A DNA stretch of 64,000 nt from Progne subis subis (GCA_022316685.1 JAKJHU010000061.1:4091709-4155708), one strand, 5' to 3'; shown: positions 48,961 to 61,254, counted from the first letter of the stretch. The notes: generated from the letters alone by a model not told the origin. Program-made: numbers and translations.

Positions 48961-51900
48961 TTTCTGGGGGTGTCTTCAAGTATTTTTTGGAGGTATCTTC
49001 ACCCTCCGCCCCCTCTCCCGTCCCCGTGGGATCGATAAGTCGTGTGTATCCCGGCTTTCCCTGGGAGCTGGTTTGCACCTGCTGCTGGGCACGTTGTCGG
49101 TGTGAGCTTTATGCAGTTGAATTTCTACAGCGTGATTCCTCCTGCCTCGTTGCGAAGCGTCACGGGGTGTTTTAGATGTTGTTTCGTGCTTTGAGTCGCC
49201 TGAATGATGTGAAGAAAATCGGCCTTTAAGCTGAAATATTATCGCAGAGTGACATGGAAATAGGCAGCAGCTTTACTTGCTAAGCTGGACATTATTCCGT
49301 ACATGACTGCCCCGGGTACTCCAAATAATATCTGTTGAAGTGGTTCTTTTTTTACATTTTGGTTCAATACCATTCCTGATGTGTAAGCCTGCGAATACAG
49401 GTGAATTGGAATGGACTTGGAAGATCAGAAGCAGTTTTTCAGTCCTGATGATCCATCTGTAAGATCCAGAGCTCATGAGCCACAAAAAAAATATCTGAAT
49501 TTATCCATTGCGCTTGCAGATTTTTGAAACTACAAGAACCGGGATAAGCTGAGCCACACAATTTCCTGTTTCTGTATTTGTATGACTTCCTGTCAAAATA
49601 AAATACAAAGTAACACAAATAATTACAAAGGAGAAAACTAGCAAACAGATGGGGGTTTAGGGTTTGAGTGGGTGGTGTGCTTGCCATGAGGGTTGTAAGA
49701 CTGTCTTGTATTCTAATTAGCATACCTAATAAATCCAATTAGCATAACCTTAATAAGTCAAAGAATAATCAAGAATATTTTTCTTCTAATTTGTGTGCCT
49801 TGAAACCACAGTGGGTAGTGGTGGCAGGCACTTGGTGGCGGTCCCTGTCCTGTGGTGGCTGTCACATTGTCGCCACTGCTGCTGAGCTGGGCTGGAAAGA
49901 AAGGACTCCTCTAATCTTTCCTGACTATTGCTGACTAATTAGAGACAAATCCCGAGGGTTTTATGGAAATGTTTTCTTCCTGTTAGTACTTCTTTGGCAA
50001 GCGTAGGGGATTTCCAAGGGCTGCCTTATTGCTCCCAGCTCAGCTGCCCTCCTTTGATTTCTTTTCACATTGCTTTGGGATATGGCTTAGTATCAACTTC
50101 TGCATTCAAAATGTACCCAAGTAAAAATCTATCAGTGACTTCTACCGTGGCAAACATTTTTCAGTCCAGTCAGGCTCTTGGCACCAGCCCTGGTGTGTCC
50201 CTGCAGTTGTTGTCTTACACCGTGGCAACAGAGCTGCTTGTTGCTGTCAACAATCGCAGTTCTTCCTTTGATCAGCTCATCCATTAGGGGTGATTTATAG
50301 AACTTAAACATTGGATCTCGTCCGTCAGTGAGCTGTTATTGAGTGGCACCAGGTGGGCTTCCAGTGCCACTGGCTGCTGGAACAGCAAGCTGTGCTCCAA
50401 GGATTCTCTGGGTAAAGCTGAGCAGTGGGTGGAAGCAAATTGCTCTCACACCTCAGTCTCATGGCTCCAGCAGCTGTGTGGGTGTGCCTTGGCACACATT
50501 CGGATCAAATAATCTGGTTTTCATTATGGAACCTGAATTGTGTAAGAATTTACCCCAAGCTCAGTGCATTCCTTTGACAGGTATAGTTGGGAGGAGGGAG
50601 CTTGTCTGGGCTCTGCCACAGCATCTGCTGTGCTGATGTGGAAAAGGAGTGCGTTACTGTCTTCCTAAATCACTGTGTGCAAGACACATCTTTCATTATT
50701 TCAGCTAACTGTAATATGATCTTGTGTGTAATGCTAAGAAATGCTTTGGATTGTTTTCTTTTTAGGATGCAGCTGAAACCCTCAAAAAGACAGCCACTGA
50801 TCCCAGTGCTGAAAACAAGAAACTCAACAAATCCCAGCAGCTGAAACAAGTCTTTAAAGAATATGGTGCTGTCGGGGTTTCTTTCCATGTTGGAATTTCC
50901 TTAGTATCTCTGGGAATCTTCTACCTGGCTGTGTCAAGGTGAGGTTTGTACAGCTGTCTGTCACCTCTAGGTAGTGGTTAAAGTAAAATACATTTACCAT
51001 TGTGCTGATCTCTGGCAGGAGACTTTATGCCTGTTGGATCTACAGTTAGCTCCTGAATTTTGGATATGGATGGGTCCATAAATGGACCTGATCTCCCAAC
51101 AGGCATGAGACAAGAGAGTTGTACGTGGTCATTTTGCACAGGTTCAGCAGCAGGGAAAACAGCAGACACAGCACCAACATAACTGACCGGGCAGAAAATG
51201 CATTTGTTTTGCAGATAGCTTTTGTTCTTGCTTGGTCTGGAGAGATAGAGCCATGCAACTCTGCTGGGGCTCAGAGATAAACGTATTCTTCTGGGTGTTG
51301 AACACAGTTTGTGCAGTTGAAGTGCAGAAAATAACAGCCATTAGAACAGGATTAGAGTGAACATGCGAGGGAACCGTACAGCAGTCAGGTGGGGAATTGT
51401 GTGTGTGGCTTTGTGGGAATGCATCAGTTACATGAGGTGTTCCAGCTGAGGAGACAGGGGAACGTGTTGTTACCTCAAACATTCCCTGCTGCTTCTTCCT
51501 GGCTCCAGTGGGAATATGGGAATGCCCGATTTCTCCTGTTTACTACATTGCGGCACAGGGTGACAACATTTTATTTCCTTTAGGTATGGTTGAATCCCTG
51601 ATGAAAACTATGTCTATATAAATGAATTTGGTGGATAATACCCATTTGAGATTCTTAACACATCGCTTGCTTAGATAATTTATCATTTTGTACTCCTGTG
51701 TTAGAACACTAAGCCTAACAAGTGCCTTATCTGGTTTGCATTGGTCTGTGCTTAGGTGATAAATTTCCCCAAGGCATAGAATAGAGTTCAGTGTCAAATC
51801 TGAAGATGAAATTCTAACACAATCCAAACACAAATCCACGGTAACTTTTAAAGAATTGCTTTGCAGAGAAGTTTTCTCTCTAAAGGCCGAGTAGGAACTG

Positions 51901-52190
51901 TGACACATTAAAAAGAAACAGCACTTTATATTTTGTTTCTCTTAACCCCAAGCGGTGTCCCCTGTTTCCGCAGCGGTGTGGACATGAGCGCGGTTCTCTT
52001 CAAGCTGGGTTTCAGCGAGGCCTCTCTGCAGTCCAGGATGGCAGCTGGCACCAGCACCTTCGTGCTGGCCTATGCTGTGCACAAGCTCTTCGCCCCCGTG
52101 CGCATCAGCATCACCGTGGTGTCCGTGCCCTTCATCGTCCGCTACTGCCGCAAGGTCGGCTTCTTCAAACCCCCTACCTCCAGCCCCTGA
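48754..52190 (+). CDS. FAM210B: FAM210B, mitochondrial DUF1279 protein
   Basis: Three coding exons: 48754-48903, 50766-50938 and 51974-52190, all with GT-AG borders (AAG|GTACGT, TTTAG|GAT, AAG|GTGAGG, CGCAG|CGG). Together they give 540 nt and 179 residues, close to the 192 of human FAM210B. Residues 1-50 are an Arg/Leu/Pro-rich, acid-free leader typical of a mitochondrial targeting sequence. Residues 51-83 are a charged Lys-rich linker. From about 70 onward lies the FAM210 (DUF1279) domain, with a hydrophobic segment at about 84-106 and another at about 132-165, ending in a Lys/Pro tail. The family is known as mitochondrial membrane proteins; FAM210B has been linked to erythroid iron and haem metabolism and to mitochondrial respiration. 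The ATG at 48754 is chosen because MYRLCRL begins the leader. The frame is also open upstream, with no family similarity. The gene converges on AURKA. Confidence 0.93.
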
Positions 52191-52554
52191 GCCCTTCCTG
52201 CCTGTCTGCTCTCCACATAGCTCTGCAGGTGCAAAGTTTCTTTAAAGGACTTGTTTGGCTTCAGGTTGATCTCATCTTGCGTTTCTTAACTTGTTCTTTC
52301 AGGTAAATGTCACTGTGAAAAGGGCTGTCCTTGTCTCCTTTCCGTTTTACCACTTATTCTTAGGAAAAACCTGTTGAAATGGGATCTGGTTTGCACTTCA
52401 GGTGGGAATATAAATGCTTGACAATGAGCACAGTTCTGGGTCTTTATAATCCAGCTTTTTTTAATCCTCTTTTTTTCTTTAATCTTTTCAAAACAGAGTC
52501 ATAGCATTCATTTATTACTGTGTAGCTGAGAAACTGAGATTCTCTTTCCAGCAG

Positions 52555-52560
52555 AATAAA
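52555..52560 (+). terminator. FAM210B: candidate proximal polyadenylation signal of FAM210B
   Basis: A canonical AATAAA about 365 bases after the stop codon. It is the first good signal on the plus strand. Confidence 0.45.
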
Positions 52561-54064
52561 CAGTATCTGACTGCACGGGTAGTTCTCTTGATGAGGGTAT
52601 GTATTGGAATCTAAAGTGGCAGGTGGGTGTTTCTTGTGCTAGAAGAGGCTTTTATTATAGCCCTTCTTGCAGTACAACACAGGCACTGAGCTCACTTCAG
52701 TAAGAGAACCCGGTGATTAATTACTGCACTCGTAATTGGTTTAGTCACAATAAGTGAAGCACTGTTCTGAAACTATGCGCAGTGCTTCCACCATCCCAAG
52801 ATTTTATTGTTGGAAAATGTGCTGGCTGGGAGCCAGCCTTACTAAAGGGCTTTTGTTTTTTAAATGTCTATAGGTCAGAAGCAATCCCAAGTCTACTGAA
52901 ATCCATGTAACCAGACTTGCCTGTGTGAACGTACTCCAGACAGCATCAAGGCACAGAGTAGCTGGTGGGGGTTTAATATTTTGAGATCTAGCTATGTACT
53001 GGAAACACTTTTTTTTTTTTTTTTTAATCTTAAAACCCCAGCAGCTTCCTCCTGTGAGTGAAACTCAAATCTGCACCTGAAGTCCAAACTTTCCCATTCC
53101 CAGCTTCCCAGGAAGAATTTCCAGTGAATGTAGCAATGAGGGGGTTTTGCCTTTCCTTTGGGGGCACTGTGGTGTTGGAATGTGGTTACAGCTGTGGCTA
53201 TCCACATTCCACCTTCCAGTTAACCTGAAGGCTGATCCCAAAAACAGATAAATTAATGTCACACTGGGGTGAGCCCGGGCTGTGGGCTCAGGCCTGTGCT
53301 GCTGTGAGAGTTTGAGCCAGAGCTGGGGCTGTTTGGGACCTGCTGGCTGCTATTTGCTGAATTATCTTCGTGCTTGCACTTAGCCCAAGGTGGCTCTGAG
53401 AGATCTGCTCATACAGAACTCTGATTTAAGTAAAACAGCAGGAAAAGACCCTGATACTTTTTATTTTTGCTAAAATTTAGTGAGTAGAGAGGGAGGAAGC
53501 ATGGAGTTTTGATGAGAGTTGGCTGAGGGAGGAAAGGAGGAACAAATAACTTCTTGGTATGAGCAGCCTCTTGCCTCCCCTCAGCCAGAAGATTAAATTG
53601 CACCTTAACTTCTTCCCCCGCCACAGAAAGTCCCAGGTTTCATGTGGACCACAGATAAGAATTCCAAAATAACTGAGGCAGCCTTGTTTACTTCAGTTAG
53701 AATAATTTCTGAGAAGGATGTTTTGTCTTAAACACAATAGAGAAGGAATATTCAAAGTTTCTTTTTCAAAATCAGATGTAAAGCTGAAATAATTTAAAAT
53801 ATATGTACCTAAAAGGCAGTAGAAGGCAGCAGCACTAAACTAGAGTGTTCGTGCTGTAAAGAAACAGGTTCATATAAATATGGGCAGAATTCTGATTACT
53901 TAGATGGTTGTATAAACTCCTGGCAGTTTGTTTAGATAAAGTTTTTTTGCAAAGTATATTTTAAATTAATTCAAGAATATATTTTGAATTCTGGAATCCT
54001 TGCTTGTAGAAGGATAATTTTTTAAAATTGTTTGTAAAATGGAAAAGTCATATCCAAAAAGGAC

Positions 54065-54070
54065 AATAAA
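54065..54070 (+). terminator. FAM210B: candidate distal polyadenylation signal of FAM210B
   Basis: AATAAA preceded by AT-rich sequence and followed by a T-rich stretch. A further AATAAA lies at 54298-54303. Use of either would give a 3' UTR of about 2 kb. Confidence 0.35.
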
Positions 54071-54493
54071 TTGCTTTCTCTTAGTTTGCTTGAAGTATTT
54101 TACTGGAAAAGAGTTGGTTTTGATTGTGGTGGCAAGGAGCCTGACCCTTGGTCACTTTTAGGAATGTCTTATAAACATCTGGTGTTGTTACTTGCTGTTA
54201 CACAACATCATCTGAGAGAAAGAGCCGGAAAACGTTATCAGATGGGAGAACATGGAATAAATTCATTGGAAAAAGGACAGAGCAGGCCAAGCTCTCAATA
54301 AACCAAGCAGGTAAGTAGTAACACATTTGGTATTTACCTTGTAATCCAAATTTGGGATTGTGGGATGGTGAATAAAGGTGTAGTACCAGCACTCTGAGCT
54401 TCCTTTGTGACAGAAGTGGGAATTATACTTTGGGAATTTGAGTTCAGCTGTGCCACAAGGAACCTCACCCTGCTGGGTGCAGTATAACAACTC

Positions 54494-54499
54494 TTTATT
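54494..54499 (-). terminator. AURKA: candidate polyadenylation signal of AURKA
   Basis: On the minus strand this is AATAAA, about 490 bases beyond the AURKA stop codon. It is the first canonical signal in that direction. Confidence 0.5.
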
Positions 54500-54985
54500 T
54501 TACAAATCGAGTGCTCACATTTAAAACTAGAGACAAAACTAATTGCCACATCATTTTTAGAACACTTGAAAAAGGCATTCACCTCGCTCAGTGCCAGGTT
54601 ACACCACAGGTAGAACACCCTGAGCAGCCCAGGGAGGGAGGAGCAGGCATCTCCAGGATATTGCACTGTTCCATAAGCCAGAACAAAAACTTCCTTGTGG
54701 TGGAACAACGAACCATTTTCAGCACAAGAGTCTCCAACAGCTTCATACTGACCTCAGCAAACCTGGCCCACGTGGAACTGATTTCAAGTACATTATACAT
54801 CCCACAAGCTCCAGCTAGAAGTCAAATAATTTTATGCTGCGATTCGAGTTTAGGACACCAGCCAACCCAAGGATTTGCATCCCAATTGCCACTAGATTCC
54901 AAGACCTGCTTTTCCTTATCGTAAGCATTACAGTAGTCACAGTACAAGGCTCTTCTTGTTGATCCCATAAGTCACCCTCCTAAAA

Positions 54986-57900
54986 CTATGTTGCGGATGG
55001 GGCAGCACCATCACTCTTCCTGCTGGTGGGAATCTTGGTAGAGTTTGCTGTGATCCAGGGATGGAGAAGTACATCCTTCAGGGGCAGGCGATGGAAGGGG
55101 TTATGCTTCAGGAGCTTGGAAATTAAATCCCTCGCACCTTCTGTTACAAATGGCGGAAACTTGAATTCCACCTAAGGAACAAAGGACATTAAAAATGATG
55201 CAAAAGTTCTTTAGCAATAAACAAATGATGGAACCAAAGGGCTCTGCCCAACCTCCAGGTTACAGGCTGTGCACCTTCTCCCTACTGAGATGAGATCAGA
55301 TCATTTCATTACAACCCTGAACAAGCTTCCTCACTGCTTGTGAAAGTATTTCTACATTACTGTGTTTGTTTTTACTGTGCTTCCAACTTAAGTTTGCTGA
55401 AACCTTTCTAGAACTAAAAGCATGACCCAGCTAATCCAGATAAGCACTGGCACTTACCCTGGAAATAGCTCTGTAGGTTTCTTGATAGGTTTGTGTTTCA
55501 AAAGGTGGTTTCCCAACAAGGAATTCATAGCACAGAACTCCCAGGCTCCAAATATCCACCTTTTCATCGTGTGTTCTTCCCTCAATCATTTCAGGAGGCA
55601 GGTAGTCAAGCGTCCCACAGAGAGTTGTTCTCCTGAAGAAAAGTCCAAGTTAATTATTGATTAAGATAATTAGAGGATCGATTTCAAGAGCCAGATAAGA
55701 ACTAATGCTGGCAATTATCTGAGTGCAGTCCACTTGAATGGACTCAGCGCCACCGGAACAGCTGGGAAAGAAAAGACAGCAGGACGTTTTCTACTTCTGA
55801 AAATATCTCAGTCCCTGCAATCAGCCTTAGCTCCTTTCTTCACCCCAATTGCTAGAACAAATCTGTTCCTCCCTTGTCAGGTGCAATTTCCCACTCTCTA
55901 AGAAATAACCAAACTGGCAGTGTAATGTTTGAGTCCAGTTTGTCATCTCAGGGACCACAGTAACCCCACACCAACCTCCCTTTCAGGGTCAGCAAGGTTT
56001 GAACTAAACACCAGGATAATAGCACTCCTCTGGCACAGCAGCTGCCTGTTAGCACCTTGGTTGTAGCAGCCTGTTCCCCAGTATTTCAAGAAGTTCCCTC
56101 GTACCTCATTCCCTCCCACACTGTGACACAAAAACTGACACTACAGAAGGATTTCACTGCAAAAGAGACCGAATTCTCACCTAGAGGATGGAGCATGCAC
56201 AGACCACCCAAAGTCAGCGATTTTTAACTCTCCGTTGGAGCCAAGCAGCAAGTTCTCTGGCTTGATGTCTCTGTGGATCACGCGCTTGGAGTGACAGTAT
56301 GAGAGGGCATCTGCAAGTTCTGTGATGTACTGGGTGCAGAAAGAACAATTTTTTAAGCCACAATCTTTAATACATTGTCACCTGAGTTTATCTGGCTGCT
56401 GCAGCACAACTTTTATGAGGCATAACTATATTTTTAAGTTAAAGCAATCATTCCTTAACCCTTGAAGCCTAGCAATACAGACTGTGCCTTGCAATATTAA
56501 GCAATTCTGAACATAAATTCTTGCACAGCACCAAGTCTTCCCAATTATTCCCTGCCCCGATGCCAACTAGCAGCTAAGGAATCTCAGTTTCCCCAGCAGA
56601 ATACAGAACTTGGTCTGAAGGGCTGGCTCTACCCTGCAGATATTCCAGCTACACAGAGGAATGGAGAGGAAGCTGGAACAACCTACAGTAGCAGTTCTTT
56701 GCTCATCAAACTTGGTGAGCCTCTGAAGTTCCCTGTAGACTTCTCCACGAGGTGCATGCTCCAGGATCAGGTAGACTCTTGTCACATCATGGAAGTAGCC
56801 ATATAATCTGAGAATGTTGGGGTGCCTGCAAAGAGATTTCAATGTTCTTCTGAACCAGGTGTTTGTCCAAAACCTTTCATTTCCCTGTCCTGCTCCCTCC
56901 CAGTTTCAAGGCACGCATGGGAATTTCAGCTCATCTGTGTTCCTTCAGCTCACAACACACAAAGAAATCTTATCATAAAGAAGAAATGTTATCATAATCA
57001 AGGTTACTTCGTTTATTTGCTTGCAGAGCAGAGTAAATGGTTGCTAAACTTTACCTAAGATGAGACTGTATTTCCACTTCCCTTCGTAATTGATGTTCTA
57101 CACCAGCTTCCTCAAGTTGTGTTTTGAAGAGCACTTTCAGTGCAAGAATAAATTTGCTCTGTTTTTCACGTGCCAGGTACACATTCCCGAATTTTCCTTT
57201 CCCCAGAGGACGACCAATTTCAAAGTCATCAAGAGACCACTGCCTTCTGCAAGAGGAAAGTTAAAAGCTCAATAGTTGTGTTGGCTTTGACTCAAATTAA
57301 CAGCTTAAAACATTCCTGTTCAAAAGATGCTTAATGCTCTAAACTAGATTTTAGTCTTTAAGAAAACACCAAGAAAATATAGGCACTGAGATTTTTCCAA
57401 AGGAAGTTCTGAAAGCTATGTTCTTCCTTCCTGAAGCTTTTGCAGACACTACACCAACCACACTACTACAAAATGAAGACTGTTTATCAAGCTGGGCTCC
57501 TTTAGATACTCCTAATGCAGACACATCACCAAGGCACAGCAAAACAATTTAAAGTTGCCATAAACAAATCCAACTTCATCCCAAATTAGACTCCAGCCTC
57601 CTGCCCAGAAGATGGAGGCTTTGTTTTCAGGAGTACATCTCGTGACTGGGGCAGCAGCTATCAGTGTCCTTCCATGGGAAGAGCAACTCTGCACTTAGCC
57701 CAAAGTTTTCTTTAGAGGTCCTTGTTCCTGGCAATTATCAGGTCAAGGGCAGCTTTTCTTGCATTGTGTCTGCAAAGGCTCCACAGCCAAGGGAACTCCA
57801 GCAGGGCTCAGCTATCTAGAATTTAGCCATGAAACTCACTTTTTAGTCTCTTCAGTTTTCTTTTTGGTCTCTTCAGTGTTCTGTTTAGAGGTGTTTTCTG

Positions 57901-59407
57901 TCTCAGGGTTTTTAGCTGTGTACAGAGAAGGAAATCAATTTATGAACCAGACCCACGAACACACACAGGAACAAATTTAACCCCTGTGCATCACCTGAAG
58001 CAGCTTTTAGAATCCATTCAACGACATTTTAAGCAACCTAGCATAGCTGACTGCTGGGACAGAAACAGCACTGGCAAAATGTAATTTTAAAAGCTTTCTG
58101 AGAATAAAAACACATTAAGCCTTTCCCCCTTGCCAAATAAAAATATTCTTGTGCCAGTTACATTAACTCCCAGCTGAGCACCTGGAAGTTTTTAACACCA
58201 GTTTGGCTCTAATTGGTTAATTTAGAGATAAATTCACCAGGATGGTGCAGTAACACCCGAGGTGAACCATGAGCTGCTCTTCTGTTTGGGGGCACAACCA
58301 AGAACTTCCCTCCAGGCCCGTCCCTGGATCAGCAGCAGCTTTACGAGTATCCTGAGCATCACAGCTGTGATCAGCCCTAAATCATCCTCAGAATTACCAG
58401 GTGCTGCAGCCTGGGCAGGTTTTTCACCACTCTTGCTCGAAGCCTGAGCTCTCACAGTGGCCTGCTGGGTCAGCTTGGGGCGGAGCTGCTGCGTTGTTTG
58501 GTTGTTGCAGAGTTTTTGTACAGGTTTTTGGGATTGTGCAGGGACTCGCTGGGCAAAGTTTGCGGGACACAGAACACGTGCTGGAGCTCCGCTGGTCAGT
58601 AACCGGCTCTGGGCTGGATGCTGGGACACGGGGACACGTTTGGGGGCATCCCCGATGGGATTGGCAACCTTCAAAGAGAAACGAGGACGTGTTGATTGTG
58701 CCAGAAGCTTTATCAATATTCAGATTATTGAGAAATACCAGAATCTTTATGGATATTCAGGATGGCAAAACCACACAAAACACTTCAACAGAAACACTAA
58801 CAATCGTGTATTGAGTGGCTGATTAAAAGGAAATTTTGCTTATGCTGTTCCAAAAACTTACCAGGCCTGTTTGGTTTTATGTAAACTAGTGAGACAGCGC
58901 CTGTATTTCTAAATGGAAAAAATACATAATCAGGGTGATCTTGAGCACTGCTGCACGTGTGTAGCAATAGTGACAGTGACACAGTGCTTGCTTTTAAAAA
59001 CTGCATCTAAAATAACTTGATTATATACACTCACTTTCCCTTTAAAGGCTCTTAAATACTTATAAGGAGAATTTTCCCATTTAATAAAATATGCTAATAT
59101 CAATAATAATTTTAAAAATCAGCTGTGGGCTCTGTTTTCTCCAAGAGAAAGCTACTGAGAGATAAATTACTAATTTGAAACCTGTAGTTAGTATGTAACG
59201 GGGAGAAACGTACCCACCAAGTAAAAACTAAAACCCGCCACAACCGGAACTGGGCACAATTTTAATGGCAAGCTCCCAGGCATCGAGACCAACGATCCAG
59301 CAGAGGAAACTACTCAGGAAGACGAACACAAACCACATATTTTATACTTTTACCTTGGCAGCGCGGCCGGGGTACGCGGCGTGGTTCTCCTTCATGTTCC
59401 TGTCCAT
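54986..59407 (-). CDS. AURKA: aurora kinase A
   Basis: Eight coding exons on the minus strand: 59407-59354, 58668-58398, 57915-57840, 57246-57055, 56825-56687, 56329-56181, 55632-55458 and 55171-54986. All have GT-AG borders and consistent phases; the sum is 1242 nt, 413 residues (human 403). The product is the serine/threonine kinase of centrosomes and spindle poles that drives mitotic entry and bipolar spindle assembly with TPX2 and BORA. Residues 1-133 are the disordered regulatory region, with a KEN degron at 6-8. The kinase domain starts about residue 142 and shows the glycine loop GKGKFG at 149-154, Lys171, HRD at 263-265, DFG at 283-285, the activation-loop RRTT at 294-297 (Thr297 equals human Thr288), and RLPL at 380-383 matching the C-terminal D-box. 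Every catalytic residue is intact. Exon 3 carries a 7-residue tandem duplication (EETKK repeated). The gene is head-to-head with CSTF1. Confidence 0.95.
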
Positions 59408-59441
59408 AGCGCCAGAGCGGGAGCGGCACGGACGGCTCTGG
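59408..59441 (-). other. AURKA: AURKA 5' UTR part of exon 2 with its acceptor
   Basis: On the minus strand CTCGCCCGCAG precedes 34 bases leading to the initiator ATG. This is a plausible 3' splice site, making the first coding exon the second exon of the transcript. Confidence 0.5.
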
Positions 59442-59584
59442 CTGCGGGCGAGACGGAGCCAACGGGGTCAGTGAGCGGAGCACAAGGAGTCTCGCATCCC
59501 TTATCAATTACCACCCCTTATCGACAGGGATCCCTCACGGATACCCCCCTGCCCGCCCCCCGCGGGCCCAGGCCCGGCGCTCAC

Positions 59585-59640
59585 CCGGGACCCGCCGCCT
59601 CAGGGCCTCTGCAGCTGTTTGAATTCAAACCGCCGCGCCT
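59585..59640 (-). other. AURKA: candidate non-coding first exon of AURKA
   Basis: On the minus strand TCCCGG|GTGAGC is a strong donor at 59585/59584. It lies just downstream of the CDE/CHR and CCAAT cluster and would pair with the acceptor at 59442. The 5' boundary (transcription start) is only approximate. Confidence 0.45.
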
Positions 59641-59740
59641 TAAATACCCCTTTAAACCCCCGCCGCCCGCCATTGGCCGCCCTCCCGCGTGCCGTGCACG
59701 CCGATTGGCTTCTCCCTCGGGCTCCCCGCCCGCCCATTGG
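59624..59740 (-). promoter_or_regulatory. AURKA: AURKA G2/M promoter: three CCAAT boxes plus CDE/CHR
   Basis: Minus-strand CCAAT boxes lie at 59672-59676, 59704-59708 and 59736-59740, exactly 32 bp apart. Downstream on that strand come a CDE-like GGCGCG at 59634-59639, a 4-bp spacer and a CHR TTTGAA at 59624-59629. Established knowledge: NF-Y boxes at 31-33 bp spacing with a CDE/CHR mark DREAM/MMB-controlled mitotic genes, and mammalian AURKA is regulated by a CDE/CHR element. Here the CDE falls a further 33 bp on, so the periodicity continues. Confidence 0.8.
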
Positions 59741-59829
59741 CTGCCGGGCGCGCTCCGCCGCGCCGCGAGGGGCGCACACGCCGCGCCCGCCCCTCCGCCG
59801 GCGTTGTCGCCGCGCGCCGCGTTGCGCAC

Positions 59830-59888
59830 TTTGCGTAGCGCCGCCCGCGCACTTCCCGCCGGCCCGGCCGCCGCTTCCGCTACGCAAA
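59830..59888. promoter_or_regulatory. perfect 11-bp inverted repeat in the AURKA/CSTF1 promoter region
   Basis: TTTGCGTAGCG at 59830-59840 is the exact reverse complement of CGCTACGCAAA at 59878-59888, separated by 37 bp. The loop contains TTCCCGCC (59853-59860), an E2F-type site. An imperfect palindrome CGCGTAACGCG follows at 59890-59900. Function is unknown. Confidence 0.6.
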
Positions 59889-60944
59889 TCGCGTAACGCG
59901 CCGCGCTCCCACCTGTGGCCGCCGCCGCCTCCGCTCCGCTCCGCGCCCGGGAGCGCCGCCAGGTCAGTCCCGCTCCCGCCAGACCCCCTCCGAGACACCC
60001 CCCATCCACCCTCGGGCGAGGCCGAGGAGCGGCGCTGCTGCCACCGCGCGAGGGGCCGTACGTGAGCGGGGCCATTGTGTGGGTGCCCCCCCGGACGGGC
60101 CGAGCAGGGCCGGAGCCTCCCGGTGCGTCCCGGCCGAGCGGCCCCGGGCAGCGCCACGTGCCGCCAGCGCTTTAGGGCGAGTGCGAAGTGCGAAGGCACC
60201 GCCCGGCCCCGGCCTCAGCCCCAGCGACGCGCGGAGCCCTCGCGTTCAGGCCCCGGCAGCGCCCAGAGCCGCGCGGCTCCCGAGGAGGCGCCGGGACAGC
60301 GGCAGCGCGGCCGGTCAGCGAACGCGGCCCGTGAGGAGCGCAGCGAGCGCGGCGTGAGCTGCCCCGGAGCCCGCGGGTCCCTGCGAGGCTCCGCGGAGCG
60401 AGGAAACTCCGCTCGGCACTTGGGGCTCGTGAAGAACCGCGATCCGAGGCAACTTTTCGCTGTCTCCGCGGTGCTGAAAACAAGAGCGAAGGAGACCCTG
60501 GTTGTGTGTGTTGGTGTTTACAAGCGGTTCAGGATAGGTAAAAAGAAGATGTCGGGTCGCCGTGTCGCTGCAGCGTGTGACAGACGACAGCTGCCCCGGG
60601 GCATGGCGAGCATGGCAGCCCCGCTGCTCGACCCGCGCCCGCTCCGGCTGCCCTTTCTCGAGGCTGACGTGAGTAGGACTCGGGGAGGGGACGGTTTGCC
60701 ATGGGGACGGGGCCGGGCCGGGCAGCAGCGCCGGCCGCTTAATTCCCAGCCCGTTCACGTCTCCGTGTTTGGGATCCGGGGTCTGGCGGAAGCGGCGCTC
60801 CGGAGCTTTGCGGCTGCGACACAAAAGAAGCCCCGGGCTCCCCCCGCGCCCGCTGGGGGCCGGGCCCGCGCCGCTCTCCCGCCCGCGATCCCGCCCCGAG
60901 CGCGGCTCCGCGGCCTCCGCCAAGGCCCCGCCGCCCCCGGAAGG

Positions 60945-61254
60945 GGGAATGGGGACGGGGAGAGGGATCCCCGGAAGGGGGAACGGGCAGATGGACCCTC
61001 GGGATCCCCGGAAGGGGGAACGGGGGGATAGACCCTGGGGATCCCCGGAAGGGGAGGAACGGGGAGAGTGACCCCCGGGATCCCTGGAGGGGAGCATGGG
61101 GAGCGGGACCCCTGGGAGGGGAGGAATGCAGAGAAGGGACCCCCCCGGGATCCCTGGAGGGGAGAATGGGGGAGCGGGACCTCCGGAAGGGCAGGAATGG
61201 CGAGGAGGGACCCCCGGCAGGGGGAACGGGGAGAAGGACCCCGGGATCCCCAGC
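60945..61254. repeat. GGATCC-spaced minisatellite in the CpG island
   Basis: Degenerate 35-39 bp units carry GGGATCCCCGGAAGGGGGAA and ACGGGGAGA-type segments. GGATCC occurs at 60965, 61002, 61039, 61078, 61148 and 61244, i.e. one, two or three units apart. Divergence grows rightwards toward the poly-G run. Confidence 0.85.

Larger units (their letters stand above)
52191..54493 (+). other. FAM210B: FAM210B 3' UTR and downstream region
   Basis: No coding exon is seen between the FAM210B stop and the AURKA 3' UTR. The stretch is AT-rich with a T run near 53010-53025. FAM210B transcripts have long 3' UTRs in other vertebrates, so much of this may be transcribed. That extent is inferred. Confidence 0.5.
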
